From positions 1 to 40,279 of the forward strand of contig CAJFUK010000033.1 in assembly GCA_904420125.1 (NCBI GenBank): 40,279 bases of DNA, written 5' to 3'. The notes beneath the pieces are model-generated. The model was not told where the DNA came from, did not search any database, and saw only the letters and a list, made by a program, of their open reading frames with translations. Both the position numbers and the translations under genes were made by a program. The DNA is from Candidatus Falkowella caecavicola. GTDB lineage: Bacteria > Bacillota > Clostridia > Oscillospirales > Ruminococcaceae. Positions 7,450 to 16,593 of the stretch are shown here, piece after piece (the stretch's first letter is position 1; each line of letters opens with the position of its first letter).

Positions 7450-9327
7450 TTATTTTTTCTTCCTCCAATTTAACAGTAAAGCCGAATGGATGATGACAAA
7501 CACGGAACCTGCATTATGAACCAGTGCGCCGACAATCGGGTTCAAAATTCCAGTGATTGCAAGGGCAATGGCGAGAAAATTAAGGCCCATCGAAAAAAGA
7601 ATGTTTATTTTGATGGCGGCCATCATCCGTTTTGATAAAGAAATTAAATGCGGGAGCTCCCTGATTTCATCATCCACAAGGGCGATATCGGCAGCATCAA
7701 CAGCAATATCACTCCCAATGCCCCCCATTGCGATGCCAACAACCGCTTTTTTTAATGCAGGTGCATCATTGATACCATCGCCAATCATACAGACCGGATG
7801 ATTGGCGCTTTGCGAGCTGCCGATATAACGGAGTTTATCTTCCGGCAGGCAATTGGCGTATACTTCCTTAATATGCAATTGATTGGCTATGTTTTGTGCT
7901 GCATTTTTATGATCACCTGTTAACAGCACGGCCTGTATATCAATCTTTTCCAGATTGTCAATGATCGCAGCGCTCTCCGGTCTGATTGTGTCAGAAAGAA
8001 CGATATAACCTGCATATTCACCGCCAATAGCCACATAGATAACCGTACATCCTTGTTTTAAAAAGTCATCCATATCCGTATTGGAAGAGAGCGCAATATG
8101 ATTTTCTGCAAGCAGTTCTCGATTGCCTGCCAATATGGCTTGATCATTTACCATCGCGGACACACCGCGTCCAGGGAGCATTTGAAAACCAATCGCTTGT
8201 GCGGGTGTTTGGTTTGTTTCCTGTTTATAACAACTGACAATCGCTTTTCCAAGTGGATGTTCAGAAAATTGCTCTGCGGCTGCCGTGAAAGCATAGATTT
8301 CTTCTTGGCTGAATTCTTCAGATAAACTTTTCACTGCAACGACTGTTGGGCTTCCATATGTCAATGTACCCGTCTTATCGAATGCTACTTTCTTAACAGT
8401 TGCTAAGCGTTCTAACGCGTCACCCTCCCGTACAAGAAACCCATGTTTGGTCGCGTTCCCAATCGCCGCCATAATGGCCGTAGGGGTTGCCAAAACCAAA
8501 GCGCAGGGGCAAAATACAACCAGGACTGTAACAGCGCGAATGATTTCCCCAGAGAAAATCCACGTGAATGCAGCCGCCGTCAACGCAATGACGACAATCC
8601 AGGTTGCCAGACGGTCTGCCAATCGAACGATTTTTGCTTTTTCTGCGTCAGCTGATTGCACAAGGCGAATCATACGTTGTATGGAACTGTCCTCACCTAC
8701 CTTTGTCGCCTTCATTTCAAAGGTACCAAACTGATTGACCGTGCCGCTTGAAACCTCATCCCCGGTCTTTTTATCCACTGGGAGGGATTCCCCGGTCATG
8801 ACTGCCTGATTGACAGATGTCTGCCCGGAGAGTATCACTCCGTCAACAGGTATGCTTTCACCCGGCAGAACGCGTAATAGATCACCGACCTGAACTTTTT
8901 CGGCAGGGACCATGGTTTCTGCCCCATTTTTTAGCACCCTTGCTGTCTGCGGAGTTAAATGAACCAGTTTTTCAATGCCCGCCCTGGCTTTTGCAACAGT
9001 CAGGTCTTCAAGCAAAGCACCCAGCTGCATAATAAATGCAACCTCACCTGCTGCAAAATTTTCCCCAATGCAGATAGACGCGACCAACGCCAGTGAAACC
9101 AGCACATCCGCTTTTATATCAAATGATGTGACAAGACCAATGATTGCTTCCAGGACAATCGGGGTCCCGCAAAGGAGAATGGCGATCCAGGCTGCGTCGA
9201 ATGGAAGCGGCAGCAACTTAAAAATACTGATGATCAGGGCAAGTCCGGAAACCGCAAGAAGTGCAATGTCTTTTTTGACTCCCCCGATTTCCAGGAAATG
9301 TTCCAACCGTTTCATAAATATTTTCAT
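7450..9327 (-). CDS. P1B-type heavy-metal-exporting ATPase
   Basis: Membrane pump that exports a transition metal at the cost of ATP, 625 aa. Visible: two N-terminal helices, actuator TGES (178-181), transmembrane metal site CPC (273-275), phosphorylation site DKTGTLT (Asp317), SEHPLG nucleotide-binding motif, GDGINDAPAL hinge and a last membrane pair with HNAGS. There is no N-terminal HMA (CxxC) domain. CPC excludes the SPC class. The last helices match neither the classical Cu set nor the Zn/Cd Asp-containing set, so the metal is uncertain. The upstream CsoR has a Cu(I)-type Cys-His-Cys set, which points to copper. The start is fixed by GGGAGG 5 nt upstream. It is transcribed from its own promoter, which overlaps two CsoR-like operators. 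Confidence 0.9.
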   Translation of the reverse strand: MKIFMKRLEHFLEIGGVKKDIALLAVSGLALIISIFKLLPLPFDAAWIAILLCGTPIVLEAIIGLVTSFDIKADVLVSLALVASICIGENFAAGEVAFIMQLGALLEDLTVAKARAGIEKLVHLTPQTARVLKNGAETMVPAEKVQVGDLLRVLPGESIPVDGVILSGQTSVNQAVMTGESLPVDKKTGDEVSSGTVNQFGTFEMKATKVGEDSSIQRMIRLVQSADAEKAKIVRLADRLATWIVVIALTAAAFTWIFSGEIIRAVTVLVVFCPCALVLATPTAIMAAIGNATKHGFLVREGDALERLATVKKVAFDKTGTLTYGSPTVVAVKSLSEEFSQEEIYAFTAAAEQFSEHPLGKAIVSCYKQETNQTPAQAIGFQMLPGRGVSAMVNDQAILAGNRELLAENHIALSSNTDMDDFLKQGCTVIYVAIGGEYAGYIVLSDTIRPESAAIIDNLEKIDIQAVLLTGDHKNAAQNIANQLHIKEVYANCLPEDKLRYIGSSQSANHPVCMIGDGINDAPALKKAVVGIAMGGIGSDIAVDAADIALVDDEIRELPHLISLSKRMMAAIKINILFSMGLNFLAIALAITGILNPIVGALVHNAGSVFVIIHSALLLNWRKKK

Positions 9328-9340
9328 ATAATCCTCCCAT

Positions 9341-9394
9341 CTATACCTATAGGGGTATAGATATATAATACCGTAAGGGGTATGGGTTTGTCAA
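9341..9394 (-). promoter_or_regulatory. Promoter and two CsoR-type operators of the metal ATPase gene
   Basis: On the minus strand -35 TTGACA (9389-9394) and -10 TATTAT (9365-9370) are 18 bp apart. Two pseudo-palindromes with the CsoR pattern ATACC-N6-GGTAT lie at 9368-9383 (between -35 and -10) and 9343-9358, the latter extended to a 7-bp perfect repeat CTATACC/GGTATAG (9341-9360). Repressor binding would block RNA polymerase, and metal binding to CsoR would release it. Confidence 0.8.
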
Positions 9395-9397
9395 CGG

Positions 9398-9439
9398 GAT
9401 AAAAGAAAAAGCAGACAAAAATCTGCTTTTTCTTTTATC
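9398..9439 (-). terminator. Terminator of csoR
   Basis: A perfect 18-bp stem (GATAAAAGAAAAAGCAGA with its complement) around a 6-nt loop begins 12 nt after the csoR stop. T-rich arms make it efficient on either strand. It separates csoR from the ATPase transcription unit. Confidence 0.85.
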
Positions 9440-9450
9440 TTTTTATCCCT

Positions 9451-9726
9451 TTATCCCATATTAGAAAACCGCTCTACCGCCTTGGTAAAGCTTTCGATTG
9501 TTTTATCAGCATCCCCATGTTCGATGCCATCCCGTACACAATGTTTGATATGCCCTTCCAAAACAACCTGCCCACATTTATGAAGCGCAGATTTTGCCGC
9601 ATTGATCTGTGACAATATATCTTCACACGGTATATCTTCATCAATCATTCGGTCGATTGCCTGCACTTGCCCAATAATTTTTTTCAACCGTCGGTGCAGA
9701 TTATCAAAATCCATACACTGTTTCAT
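9451..9726 (-). CDS. csoR: CsoR-family metal-sensing repressor
   Basis: All-helical DUF156 repressor, 91 aa, that binds DNA without metal and lets go when metal binds. The ligand set is Cys34 (DIPCED), His59 and Cys63 (GHIKHC), spaced 25 and 4 residues as in Cu(I)-sensing CsoR (C36/H61/C65). RcnR and CstR have other sets. The start at MKQCMDF is chosen because TAAGGAGG sits 6 nt upstream; a longer reading frame to 9828 would run through the promoter. It controls its own promoter and the ATPase gene, both of which carry ATACC/GGTAT operators. Confidence 0.92.
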   Translation of the reverse strand: MKQCMDFDNLHRRLKKIIGQVQAIDRMIDEDIPCEDILSQINAAKSALHKCGQVVLEGHIKHCVRDGIEHGDADKTIESFTKAVERFSNMG

Positions 9727-9737
9727 ACGGCGCCTCC

Positions 9738-9788
9738 TTACCCATAGGTGTATGTGTATATTATATGTTGGTTGTGCTGCTTTGTCAA
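9738..9788 (-). promoter_or_regulatory. csoR promoter and autoregulatory operator
   Basis: TTGACA (9783-9788) and TATAAT (9760-9765) on the minus strand with exactly 17 bp. An imperfect operator (TTACC-N6-TGTAT on the plus strand, 9738-9753) lies just downstream of the -10, between it and the ribosome binding site, as expected for autorepression. Confidence 0.8.
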
Positions 9789-9910
9789 TATGGTCATCTC
9801 CCCAGAGAAATATGGCCTCCTTCTCCAATTAATCCGGAGCGTTTCCAGGCTTTCATCATACATGATACATGAAAGCGAAAGCTGCCTGGCCTTTCAAATT
9901 ATGAACCGGT

Positions 9911-10360
9911 TTATTTCAAAAGCACCTTCCACTCATTACCGTTCCTGATATATTGAAATTCGTTGAGGGCGTCATTTGTCATCACCTCAATCAATTCGTC
10001 AAAATCATCCACTAAGGGATAGGCGTGTAAATCTTTTCTGGCGACCCAATGCATTTGCCCTTCAGCCGAAGAAACGACTTCACCCTCGAATTCATTTGTT
10101 TTGAATAAAAACACAAGGTACCGTCCATCTTGAATTGGGAATTGTTTTACCCCACATAATTTCGGATTGAAAACTGTCAGTCCCGTTTCCTCTTTCATTT
10201 CGCGAATCACCGCGTCAACGATTGATTCATTGGGTTCTACATGTCCTCCGGGCAACGTAAAACCACGCCAGTCCTCCTTGACACGATCCTGCAATAAAAA
10301 CATATCATTTTTATAAATCAGGCATATCGTGCCTAATTCTACACATTCTGTTCTTTTCAT
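9911..10360 (-). CDS. Nudix hydrolase (MutT/8-oxo-dGTP diphosphatase type)
   Basis: Nudix hydrolase, 149 aa, which cleaves nucleoside diphosphates linked to X. The Nudix box is complete: Gly39-x5-Glu45-x7-Arg53-Glu54-x2-Glu57-Glu58-x-Gly60 within PGGHVEPNES and REMKEETGL. LPGGHVEPNE and the WVARKDL segment resemble 8-oxo-dGTP diphosphatases, but substrate cannot be read from sequence. A GAGGTG ribosome binding site precedes the start. It is a single gene, oriented like csoR but separated by about 180 bp. Confidence 0.88.
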   Translation of the reverse strand: MKRTECVELGTICLIYKNDMFLLQDRVKEDWRGFTLPGGHVEPNESIVDAVIREMKEETGLTVFNPKLCGVKQFPIQDGRYLVFLFKTNEFEGEVVSSAEGQMHWVARKDLHAYPLVDDFDELIEVMTNDALNEFQYIRNGNEWKVLLK

Positions 10361-10877
10361 GTGAACACCTCATAGAAAAATACCGGCTTTTATTTTTTCA
10401 TTGCGCGTTGAGATACTTCCACTTGATTATTCCCTGCCATCAATGGGCAATCTATAGCAAGTTATCTGCAATTGAAAAAGTTTCTTCATCCTGTTTGTAT
10501 TATAGCACGGGTCACCTGCCATAACAAGTACCGGATCTGGGAAAGCTGCGCACGTCAAACATCTTAACTCTTAACAAACCCATACATGGAGTAACGCCTT
10601 TGCATCTGTTTGCCGGCCCTATGGGGGATGAATTTTAGGGCAAAGTACTGTCAAAATTTGTGATTATGCAAATTGTTACATATAAATCCAAGAAGTATTT
10701 GTATAATATGCACAAATATTGAATCAATATTTTTCCATTGGTTTTTTGATTTCCACTTGCACTATATGGCAATTTGTGATACAATTTCTTCGTTTGTTTG
10801 AAATATATTATATATTTTCGACAATTTTGATCAAAGGGAACCATCAGTCTGAGAATGAAAATAAGGGGAGAAAAAGC
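10361..10877. other. Intergenic region with the EF-G-like gene promoter
   Basis: No gene is seen in about 500 bp. A promoter for the downstream gene is TTGCAC (10757-10762) and TACAAT (10780-10785), 17 bp apart. A second TATAAT lies near 10701-10706 without a well-placed -35. The predicted leader is about 85 nt and AT-rich. Confidence 0.5.
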
Positions 10878-12941
10878 ATGAAACAGTACACACCGGATAA
10901 GATTAAAAACATTTTGATTGCCGGACATGGCGGATCCGGAAAAACAACCCTTACCGAAGCGCTGCTGTATAAAACCGGCGCGACCGACCGTTTGGGGCGG
11001 GTAGCGGACGGAAATACAGTCAGCGATTATGACCCGGAAGAAATCAAGCGTAAAGTTTCTCTGCTTTCTGTTTTGGCGCCGTTTGAGCATAAAGGATATA
11101 AATTTAATCTGATTGATGCGCCGGGACTCTTCGATTTTGCAGGTGGTTTTTACGAAGGATTAAAGGCGGCGGGAAGCGTGCTGATCACCGTATCCGGGAA
11201 ATCGGGCGTAACGGTCGGCGTAAAAAACGCTTATAAAAACGCTGTAAAATATAATAAAGCGCGGGCATTCTTTGTCGGAAAGCTGGACACAGAGCACGCA
11301 GATTTCTATAAAGTGCTTGCGGATTTAAAAGCGGCATTCGGCCCCTCGGTTTGTCCGGTCACTGTCCCGCATTATGCGAACGGGAAGGTCGAATGTTACG
11401 TTGATCTGATTAACAACAAAGCGTTTCAGTATGATGCGGACGGAAAAGAGAAAGAGGTCCCCATCCCGGAAAGCGAATACCGTTTAGACGGCCTGCGCAC
11501 AGCCATCAGCGAAGCGGTTGCTGAAACAGATGAGGCTTTATTTGAAAAATATTTTTCCGGTGAACAGTTTACCCAGGAAGAACTCGTCAAAGGCGTGCAC
11601 GAGGGGGTACAGTCCGGCAGCATCACGCCGGTATTCTGCGGTTCTGCCTATACGCTGGAAGCTATTGACATGCTGCTGTACAGTCTCTGCGAATTTTTGC
11701 CGACTGCAGCGGAAGAAGCGCCGGAAATTGGGGTTGCCGGGGACGAGATGGTGGAACTTGCCTGCGACCCTGCCCAGCCCGCCGCGGCCTATATTTTTAA
11801 GACCGTAGCCGACCCATTCGGCAGGCTGTCCTTCTTTAAAGTATATGCTGGAAAAATCAGTGCGGATCTGAATGCCGTAAACGCTTCTACCAGTGAGCCG
11901 GAAAAAATCGGTAAGTTAGTCTATCTGCGAGGCAAAAAGCAGGAGGAAACCAAAGAAGTTTCGGCCGGTGATATTGGCGTAGCGGTGAAAATCACAGCGA
12001 ACACCGGCGATACCCTCTGTGATCCAGCCAGAGTGGTAAAAATCGAGCCGATTCCCTTCCCCCATCCATGTTACAGCATGGCCGTTACAACCAAAAACAA
12101 AGGGGATGAGGGCAAGATTTCTCAGGCGATCCAGCGTCTGCTGGAGGAGGACCCGACACTGGGCTTTACAATTAACACAGAAACCAAACAGCAGATTCTC
12201 AGCGGACTGGGCGATCAGCATCTGGAAGTGGCAAAAAGCAAGTTAAAGAGCAAATTCGGCGTAGATGTCGACCTGGTGCCTCCCATTGTCGCCTATCGGG
12301 AAACCATCCGCAAAAAAGTGAAAGCCGAAGGCAAACATAAAAAACAGACCGGCGGCCACGGGCAGTTTGGGCATGTATGGATTGAATTTGAGCCCTGTGA
12401 CAGCGACAGCCTGGTCTTTGAAGAAAAAGTATTTGGCGGCGCCGTTCCCAAAGGGTATTTCCCGGCCGTTGAAAAAGGCCTGCAGGAATGCGTAAAACGG
12501 GGCGTGCTGGCCGGATATCCGGTTGTTGGCTTAAAAGCCACATTGGTTGACGGGTCCTACCACCCGGTGGATTCGTCTGAAATGGCATTTAAAACAGCTG
12601 CTTCTCTGGCATACCGCAAGGGGCTGGAAGAAGCGTCCCCGATCCTGCTTGAACCGATCGGCATCTTAAAAGTTGTCGTTCCGGACGCCAATACCGGGGA
12701 TATGATGGGAGAATTGAACAAAAAGCGTGGACGCGTGATGGGAATGAATCCGGATGAAGAAGGGATGACCTGTATCGAAGCGGAAGTTCCTATGAGCGAA
12801 ATGCAGGATTTTGCGATGCTGGTGCGGCAGATCACGCAGGGTGCCGGATGGTTTAACCTGGAGTTTGCGCGGTATGAACAACTCCCAGCCCAATTGGAGG
12901 CCTCGGTGATCGAAGCGGCGAAATCGTTGCTGGCTGAATAA
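10878..12941 (+). CDS. Elongation factor G-like GTPase (EF-G paralogue)
   Basis: Five-domain translational GTPase related to EF-G, 687 aa, close to EF-G length. The P-loop is GHGGSGKT (16-23) instead of HIDAGKT, G3 is DAPGLFDF instead of DTPGHVDF and G4 reads GKLD instead of NKxD. The canonical switch I RGITI is replaced by RKVSLLSV. Domains II-V are well kept, with GHGQFGHVWIEFEP and KKRGRVMGM in IV-V. Such EF-G2-type paralogues accompany a canonical EF-G, which is expected elsewhere in the genome. Proposed roles are translocation under special conditions or ribosome recycling. The start at MKQYTPDK follows AAGGGGAG 8 nt upstream; an earlier in-frame ATG at 10719 lies before the promoter. 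Confidence 0.87.
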   Translation: MKQYTPDKIKNILIAGHGGSGKTTLTEALLYKTGATDRLGRVADGNTVSDYDPEEIKRKVSLLSVLAPFEHKGYKFNLIDAPGLFDFAGGFYEGLKAAGSVLITVSGKSGVTVGVKNAYKNAVKYNKARAFFVGKLDTEHADFYKVLADLKAAFGPSVCPVTVPHYANGKVECYVDLINNKAFQYDADGKEKEVPIPESEYRLDGLRTAISEAVAETDEALFEKYFSGEQFTQEELVKGVHEGVQSGSITPVFCGSAYTLEAIDMLLYSLCEFLPTAAEEAPEIGVAGDEMVELACDPAQPAAAYIFKTVADPFGRLSFFKVYAGKISADLNAVNASTSEPEKIGKLVYLRGKKQEETKEVSAGDIGVAVKITANTGDTLCDPARVVKIEPIPFPHPCYSMAVTTKNKGDEGKISQAIQRLLEEDPTLGFTINTETKQQILSGLGDQHLEVAKSKLKSKFGVDVDLVPPIVAYRETIRKKVKAEGKHKKQTGGHGQFGHVWIEFEPCDSDSLVFEEKVFGGAVPKGYFPAVEKGLQECVKRGVLAGYPVVGLKATLVDGSYHPVDSSEMAFKTAASLAYRKGLEEASPILLEPIGILKVVVPDANTGDMMGELNKKRGRVMGMNPDEEGMTCIEAEVPMSEMQDFAMLVRQITQGAGWFNLEFARYEQLPAQLEASVIEAAKSLLAE

Positions 12942-12999
12942 ACCGGACCTGATCTTTTGATTTCCACTTTTATAGTTCCCTTTATATTTTTCTTTCCGT

Positions 13000-13033
13000 A
13001 CAAAGCGCGGCAGGGTTTCCTGCCGCGCTTTGT
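13000..13033. terminator. Perfect 15-bp hairpin between convergent genes
   Basis: ACAAAGCGCGGCAGG and its exact complement flank a 4-nt loop. It lies between the convergent EF-G-like gene and the ABC permease gene. No strong T tract follows, so it may block 3' decay or act as a factor-assisted terminator. Confidence 0.6.
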
Positions 13034-13083
13034 ACATACCGATGTAATTTTCTGAAATAAAGATGAACGCATATCCGCTCCTG

Positions 13084-16000
13084 TTATTCTACGGACTTGA
13101 GCGCTTCCACCATGTTGATTTTTTTGAGTTTAAAATGAACAGCAAAATTCACAATTCCGGAAAAAATCGCTGTCAGCGCCGCAGAAAACAGATAGCTGAC
13201 CGGATGAATGACCCGTCCGAACATAATGATATCGATTTCAGCCGTGCGGATAATAAACCCGTGCAGAACAATGCCGAACGCAAGGCCGAATACAATTCCC
13301 AACGCCGTCAGAACCACGGTTTCTCTGCCGATATAGGCTGAAACCTCCCGGTCAAAAAAGCCCAGCACCTTGATGGTAGAGAGTTCCCGTTTCCGTTCTG
13401 CAACATTTACGTTGGAAAGGTTATACAGTACGACAAACGCGAGCATGGCCGCTGCAACGATCAGTACGAACACAATCACATTCAGACTTTCCACTGTATC
13501 CATAAAACTGCTCCGCACATCGGCGTTGTCCGAAAGGCCCAGCACAGATGCCTGTTCCATCAGCTGATGAGACAGCGTTTCTATATTTTCCGGCTGTTCT
13601 GCCTGCAAAAGCAGTGCATTGTATGCCGGGGGCTTTCCGAAAATCTGTTCATACTGATCCGGCGTCATATAAATATAATGCATCGCATAGTTTTCTGTAA
13701 TTCCGGTGATCTGGACATCCTGTGTCTGATGATCCGAATCCTGTATGGCGACGGTATCTCCCACCGCACAGTCTAACAGCGTGGCCGCCTTTTCGGTCAG
13801 GACTACCCCCTCCTGGGTCAGGTCGATTGGCACTTTTCCCTGACGGGTATGCAGATCAATAAAATTCCGCAGAGAATCGATATTCTCCGGTACCATCAAA
13901 GTGACTGAAAGATTTTTGTCTTTCCCCTCCAGCTCAATGGTCTCCTGTAAAGTATACAGGCGGTCTTTCACACCATACTGCGGATCATCCAGAACCGCCT
14001 GCAGCGCATCCATATCTGCGTCCTCCGCTTCTGTGTCCAGCATCACCGTCATATCATAATGCCAAACCTCGTCAAACTGGAGCAAAAGAATGTCCGAAAT
14101 GGAATCCTTCAAACCAAAGCCCGCCAGCATTAATGCCGTACAGCCTGCAATCCCCACCACTGTCATCAGCATCCGCTGCTTATATCGGAAGATATTGCGT
14201 GCGGTCACTTTTTTGATAAAGGATAAGTGTTTCCAGATAAAGGGGATTTTTTCAAGCAGGATTCGTTTGCTGGGTTTGGGCGCTTTTGGGCGCATCAGCT
14301 GGGCAGCCTGCGTGGTCAATTCGGCCCGGCAGGTAATGGACGCCGTCAGCGCGGTACAGGCAACGGCCACCAGGGTTGCCCCGATTGCATAGCTCCAGAT
14401 ATAAGCGCAGGTGATATCCGGCATCAAGTACATGATCTGATAAGCGCTGAAAATAATTTTGGGAAGGATTTTAAATCCGCCGGCCAACCCGGCTATACTG
14501 CCAATCAGACTGGCGGTCACGGCGTAAATTAAAAATTTGGCGATAATCGCACCGTTTCCATATCCCAGCGCTTTTAAGGTTGCGATATCCGACCGTTTTT
14601 CTTCTACCATTCTTGTCATGGTGGTCAGACAAACCAGCGCTGCGACGACAAAGAAGAACACCGGAAAAATTTTTGCAATATTGTCAATCCGGTTGCTGTC
14701 ATCTTCAAAACCGCTGTATCCGGGATTGGAATCCCTGTTAAAAGCGTAGAGGGATACCGGTTTTAAGCTGCTGATATCCGCTTCGGCCTGTAGCAGTTTT
14801 TCTTCTCCGTCTGCAATTTCCTGCTGGGCCTCTGGCAGCTGTTCCTCATATTCAGCCCGGCCTTCTGCTAATTCCTGCCGGCTGTCTTCCAGCTCTTGCG
14901 CAGCATCGGCAAGCTGTTCTTCTCCCTCCGCGCGCTGGGTATCCAGTTCCTGCCGGCCCTGCTGATATTCTGCCGTAGCCGTGTCCAGCATGCTGCGGGT
15001 ATTTGCAAGCTGAGCATACCCGTCTTCCAACTGTTTGGACGCATCTGCCAGCAGGCTTTCCGTGTTAGCCAGCTGCTCCTCCGCTGCAGCCGCCTGCTCA
15101 ACGCCCGCCTGGTATTCTGCCTCATAGCCGGCCAGCGTCTGTTCGGTCTGCGCCAGCAGCTCAAAGGCCTGGTCCAGCTCCGTCTGTCCCTCTTCCAACT
15201 GCTGTGCCAGCGCATCCGTATAAGTTCGCACTTCCTCTGCCCGGTCCTCCCCATCCAAATAAGCAGAAAGGGTTTCTGCGAAAAGGGAATCGATGGCTGT
15301 CACCCCTGCTATGAGGTCTTCTTTCTGCTGCTCTGTCAGTACAGACGGATCGAGCAGCACCGCATGCAATGGATCAAGTAACGCCTGGGCAGCGGTGATT
15401 TCGGCCTGTTTATCCTCTGCCTGCTGCAAATTTTTCTGATATTCTTCCCTGGCCGTATGGAGTTGCTGGTTTGTTTCTTCCAATACAGCCTGCTGTTCCT
15501 GCAGTTCTGTCCGGCCTTCTTCCAGCTGTGAAAGTCCCTCTGAAAGCTCTGCCTGTTTCTGCTCCAACTCCTCGGTCGCGGTCTGATAAGCTGTCTCTCC
15601 GTCCTGTATCTGTGCCCAGGCATCCTGTAGCTTTTGTTCGGCTTCCTGTATCTGCTCTGCAAAATCCTGCTGGGCCTGCGCATATTCCCTTTCTCCGTCT
15701 GCCAGCGCGGCCTCTCCGTCGGATAGTTCCTTTTCTGCATCGGCTAACTGCTGTTTGGCCTCTTCCAGATCCTGCCGAGCCTGATCGATTTCTTCCTGTG
15801 CCTGTGCTTTAATTTCTTCCAGCCGCGCCGGGCTACGCGTCTCCAGCAGAGCAAGCAGCTGCGCTTCCTGTTCTTCGATCAGTGTATCATATGCCTCTGA
15901 AAACGGAGAAACTGTGTCGCTTGCCTGCAGCCGGACATAAACCTCCGTATACACATCCGAGTCAAACGCCTGTTCCTGAAGCATCGCAAAATAAGTCGTT

Positions 16001-16572
16001 TTCCCATTGCCGATGGAACTGGTTCCGCGCTCGATCGTAATGTATGTAGGAAGGTTGGCATAACCGACCACTGTATATTGGGTTTGAACCAGGAGATCGG
16101 TGTTTTCACCCGAAAAAGTGATGGTGTCGCCCAAAGCATATTGTTCGGACGCCTGGGCGTCCAACAGACACTCATCCGCGCTCTGGGGCATCCGTCCCTC
16201 CACCAGAACCGGCCGGTTCAAAAAATCGGGATCCTCTGTGGACAAATCCGGCAGGGACAGAACATGTACTGCCGTGCTGGAGTCCTCTAGAAAAAAATCC
16301 CCGCTGTAACCGGGCATTACACCACTGAGCTCCGAATTTTCCTGCAGGAGCGCCAATTCTGCCTCTGTCCACCCGTAAGAGGAGAGCAGACGAAAATCCG
16401 CCAACCGAGTGTCCCGGAAATAATCCTCTCCCATCGCCCGCATGTCCGGCCCGGTTGCCTTGACGCCGACAAAAAAGCCAACCCCCAGCCCAATAATCAC
16501 CATAATGGAAAGGAACCGGCTGAAGGTCCGTTTAATTTCCCGAAAATAGTCCTTGAAAAGAGCACTCTTCAT
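13084..16572 (-). CDS. ABC exporter permease, FtsX/MacB family, with long coiled coil
   Basis: Membrane subunit of a type VII-like (MacB/FtsX) ABC system, 1162 aa. An N-terminal helix (about 18-38) precedes an extracytoplasmic MacB-like domain. Next is a Gln/Glu/Ala-rich coiled coil of about 340 residues (about 250-600) built from repeats of the kind ELADGE, and then the first FtsX core (KIFPVFFFVVAALVCL, ERRSD-like VEEKRSDIATLKALG). A second extracytoplasmic domain and a C-terminal FtsX core (LNVIVFVLIVAAAMLAF, ERKRELSTIKVLG) follow. Such permeases transmit ATPase motion across the membrane rather than forming a channel. The start has AGGAGGGGG 11 nt upstream. It lies 21 bp after the ATPase gene. 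Likely roles are peptide or lipoprotein export, antimicrobial resistance or control of wall hydrolases; the cargo is unknown. Confidence 0.88.
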   Translation of the reverse strand: MKSALFKDYFREIKRTFSRFLSIMVIIGLGVGFFVGVKATGPDMRAMGEDYFRDTRLADFRLLSSYGWTEAELALLQENSELSGVMPGYSGDFFLEDSSTAVHVLSLPDLSTEDPDFLNRPVLVEGRMPQSADECLLDAQASEQYALGDTITFSGENTDLLVQTQYTVVGYANLPTYITIERGTSSIGNGKTTYFAMLQEQAFDSDVYTEVYVRLQASDTVSPFSEAYDTLIEEQEAQLLALLETRSPARLEEIKAQAQEEIDQARQDLEEAKQQLADAEKELSDGEAALADGEREYAQAQQDFAEQIQEAEQKLQDAWAQIQDGETAYQTATEELEQKQAELSEGLSQLEEGRTELQEQQAVLEETNQQLHTAREEYQKNLQQAEDKQAEITAAQALLDPLHAVLLDPSVLTEQQKEDLIAGVTAIDSLFAETLSAYLDGEDRAEEVRTYTDALAQQLEEGQTELDQAFELLAQTEQTLAGYEAEYQAGVEQAAAAEEQLANTESLLADASKQLEDGYAQLANTRSMLDTATAEYQQGRQELDTQRAEGEEQLADAAQELEDSRQELAEGRAEYEEQLPEAQQEIADGEEKLLQAEADISSLKPVSLYAFNRDSNPGYSGFEDDSNRIDNIAKIFPVFFFVVAALVCLTTMTRMVEEKRSDIATLKALGYGNGAIIAKFLIYAVTASLIGSIAGLAGGFKILPKIIFSAYQIMYLMPDITCAYIWSYAIGATLVAVACTALTASITCRAELTTQAAQLMRPKAPKPSKRILLEKIPFIWKHLSFIKKVTARNIFRYKQRMLMTVVGIAGCTALMLAGFGLKDSISDILLLQFDEVWHYDMTVMLDTEAEDADMDALQAVLDDPQYGVKDRLYTLQETIELEGKDKNLSVTLMVPENIDSLRNFIDLHTRQGKVPIDLTQEGVVLTEKAATLLDCAVGDTVAIQDSDHQTQDVQITGITENYAMHYIYMTPDQYEQIFGKPPAYNALLLQAEQPENIETLSHQLMEQASVLGLSDNADVRSSFMDTVESLNVIVFVLIVAAAMLAFVVLYNLSNVNVAERKRELSTIKVLGFFDREVSAYIGRETVVLTALGIVFGLAFGIVLHGFIIRTAEIDIIMFGRVIHPVSYLFSAALTAIFSGIVNFAVHFKLKKINMVEALKSVE

Positions 16573-16593
16573 CTGATTGCCGTCCCCCTCCTG

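Noticed and set aside
9727..9828. Longer N-terminus for CsoR
   Set aside because: The extension covers the -35/-10 promoter and operator. The perfect AAGGAGG site marks MKQCMDF as the start.
10635..11090. Minus-strand frame opposite the EF-G-like gene start
   Set aside because: It overlaps the promoter and 5' end of a well-supported gene and has no family resemblance.
14868..15740. Long frames opposite or shifted within the ABC permease coiled coil
   Set aside because: They are by-products of the repetitive, GC-rich coding sequence of the permease on the minus strand.
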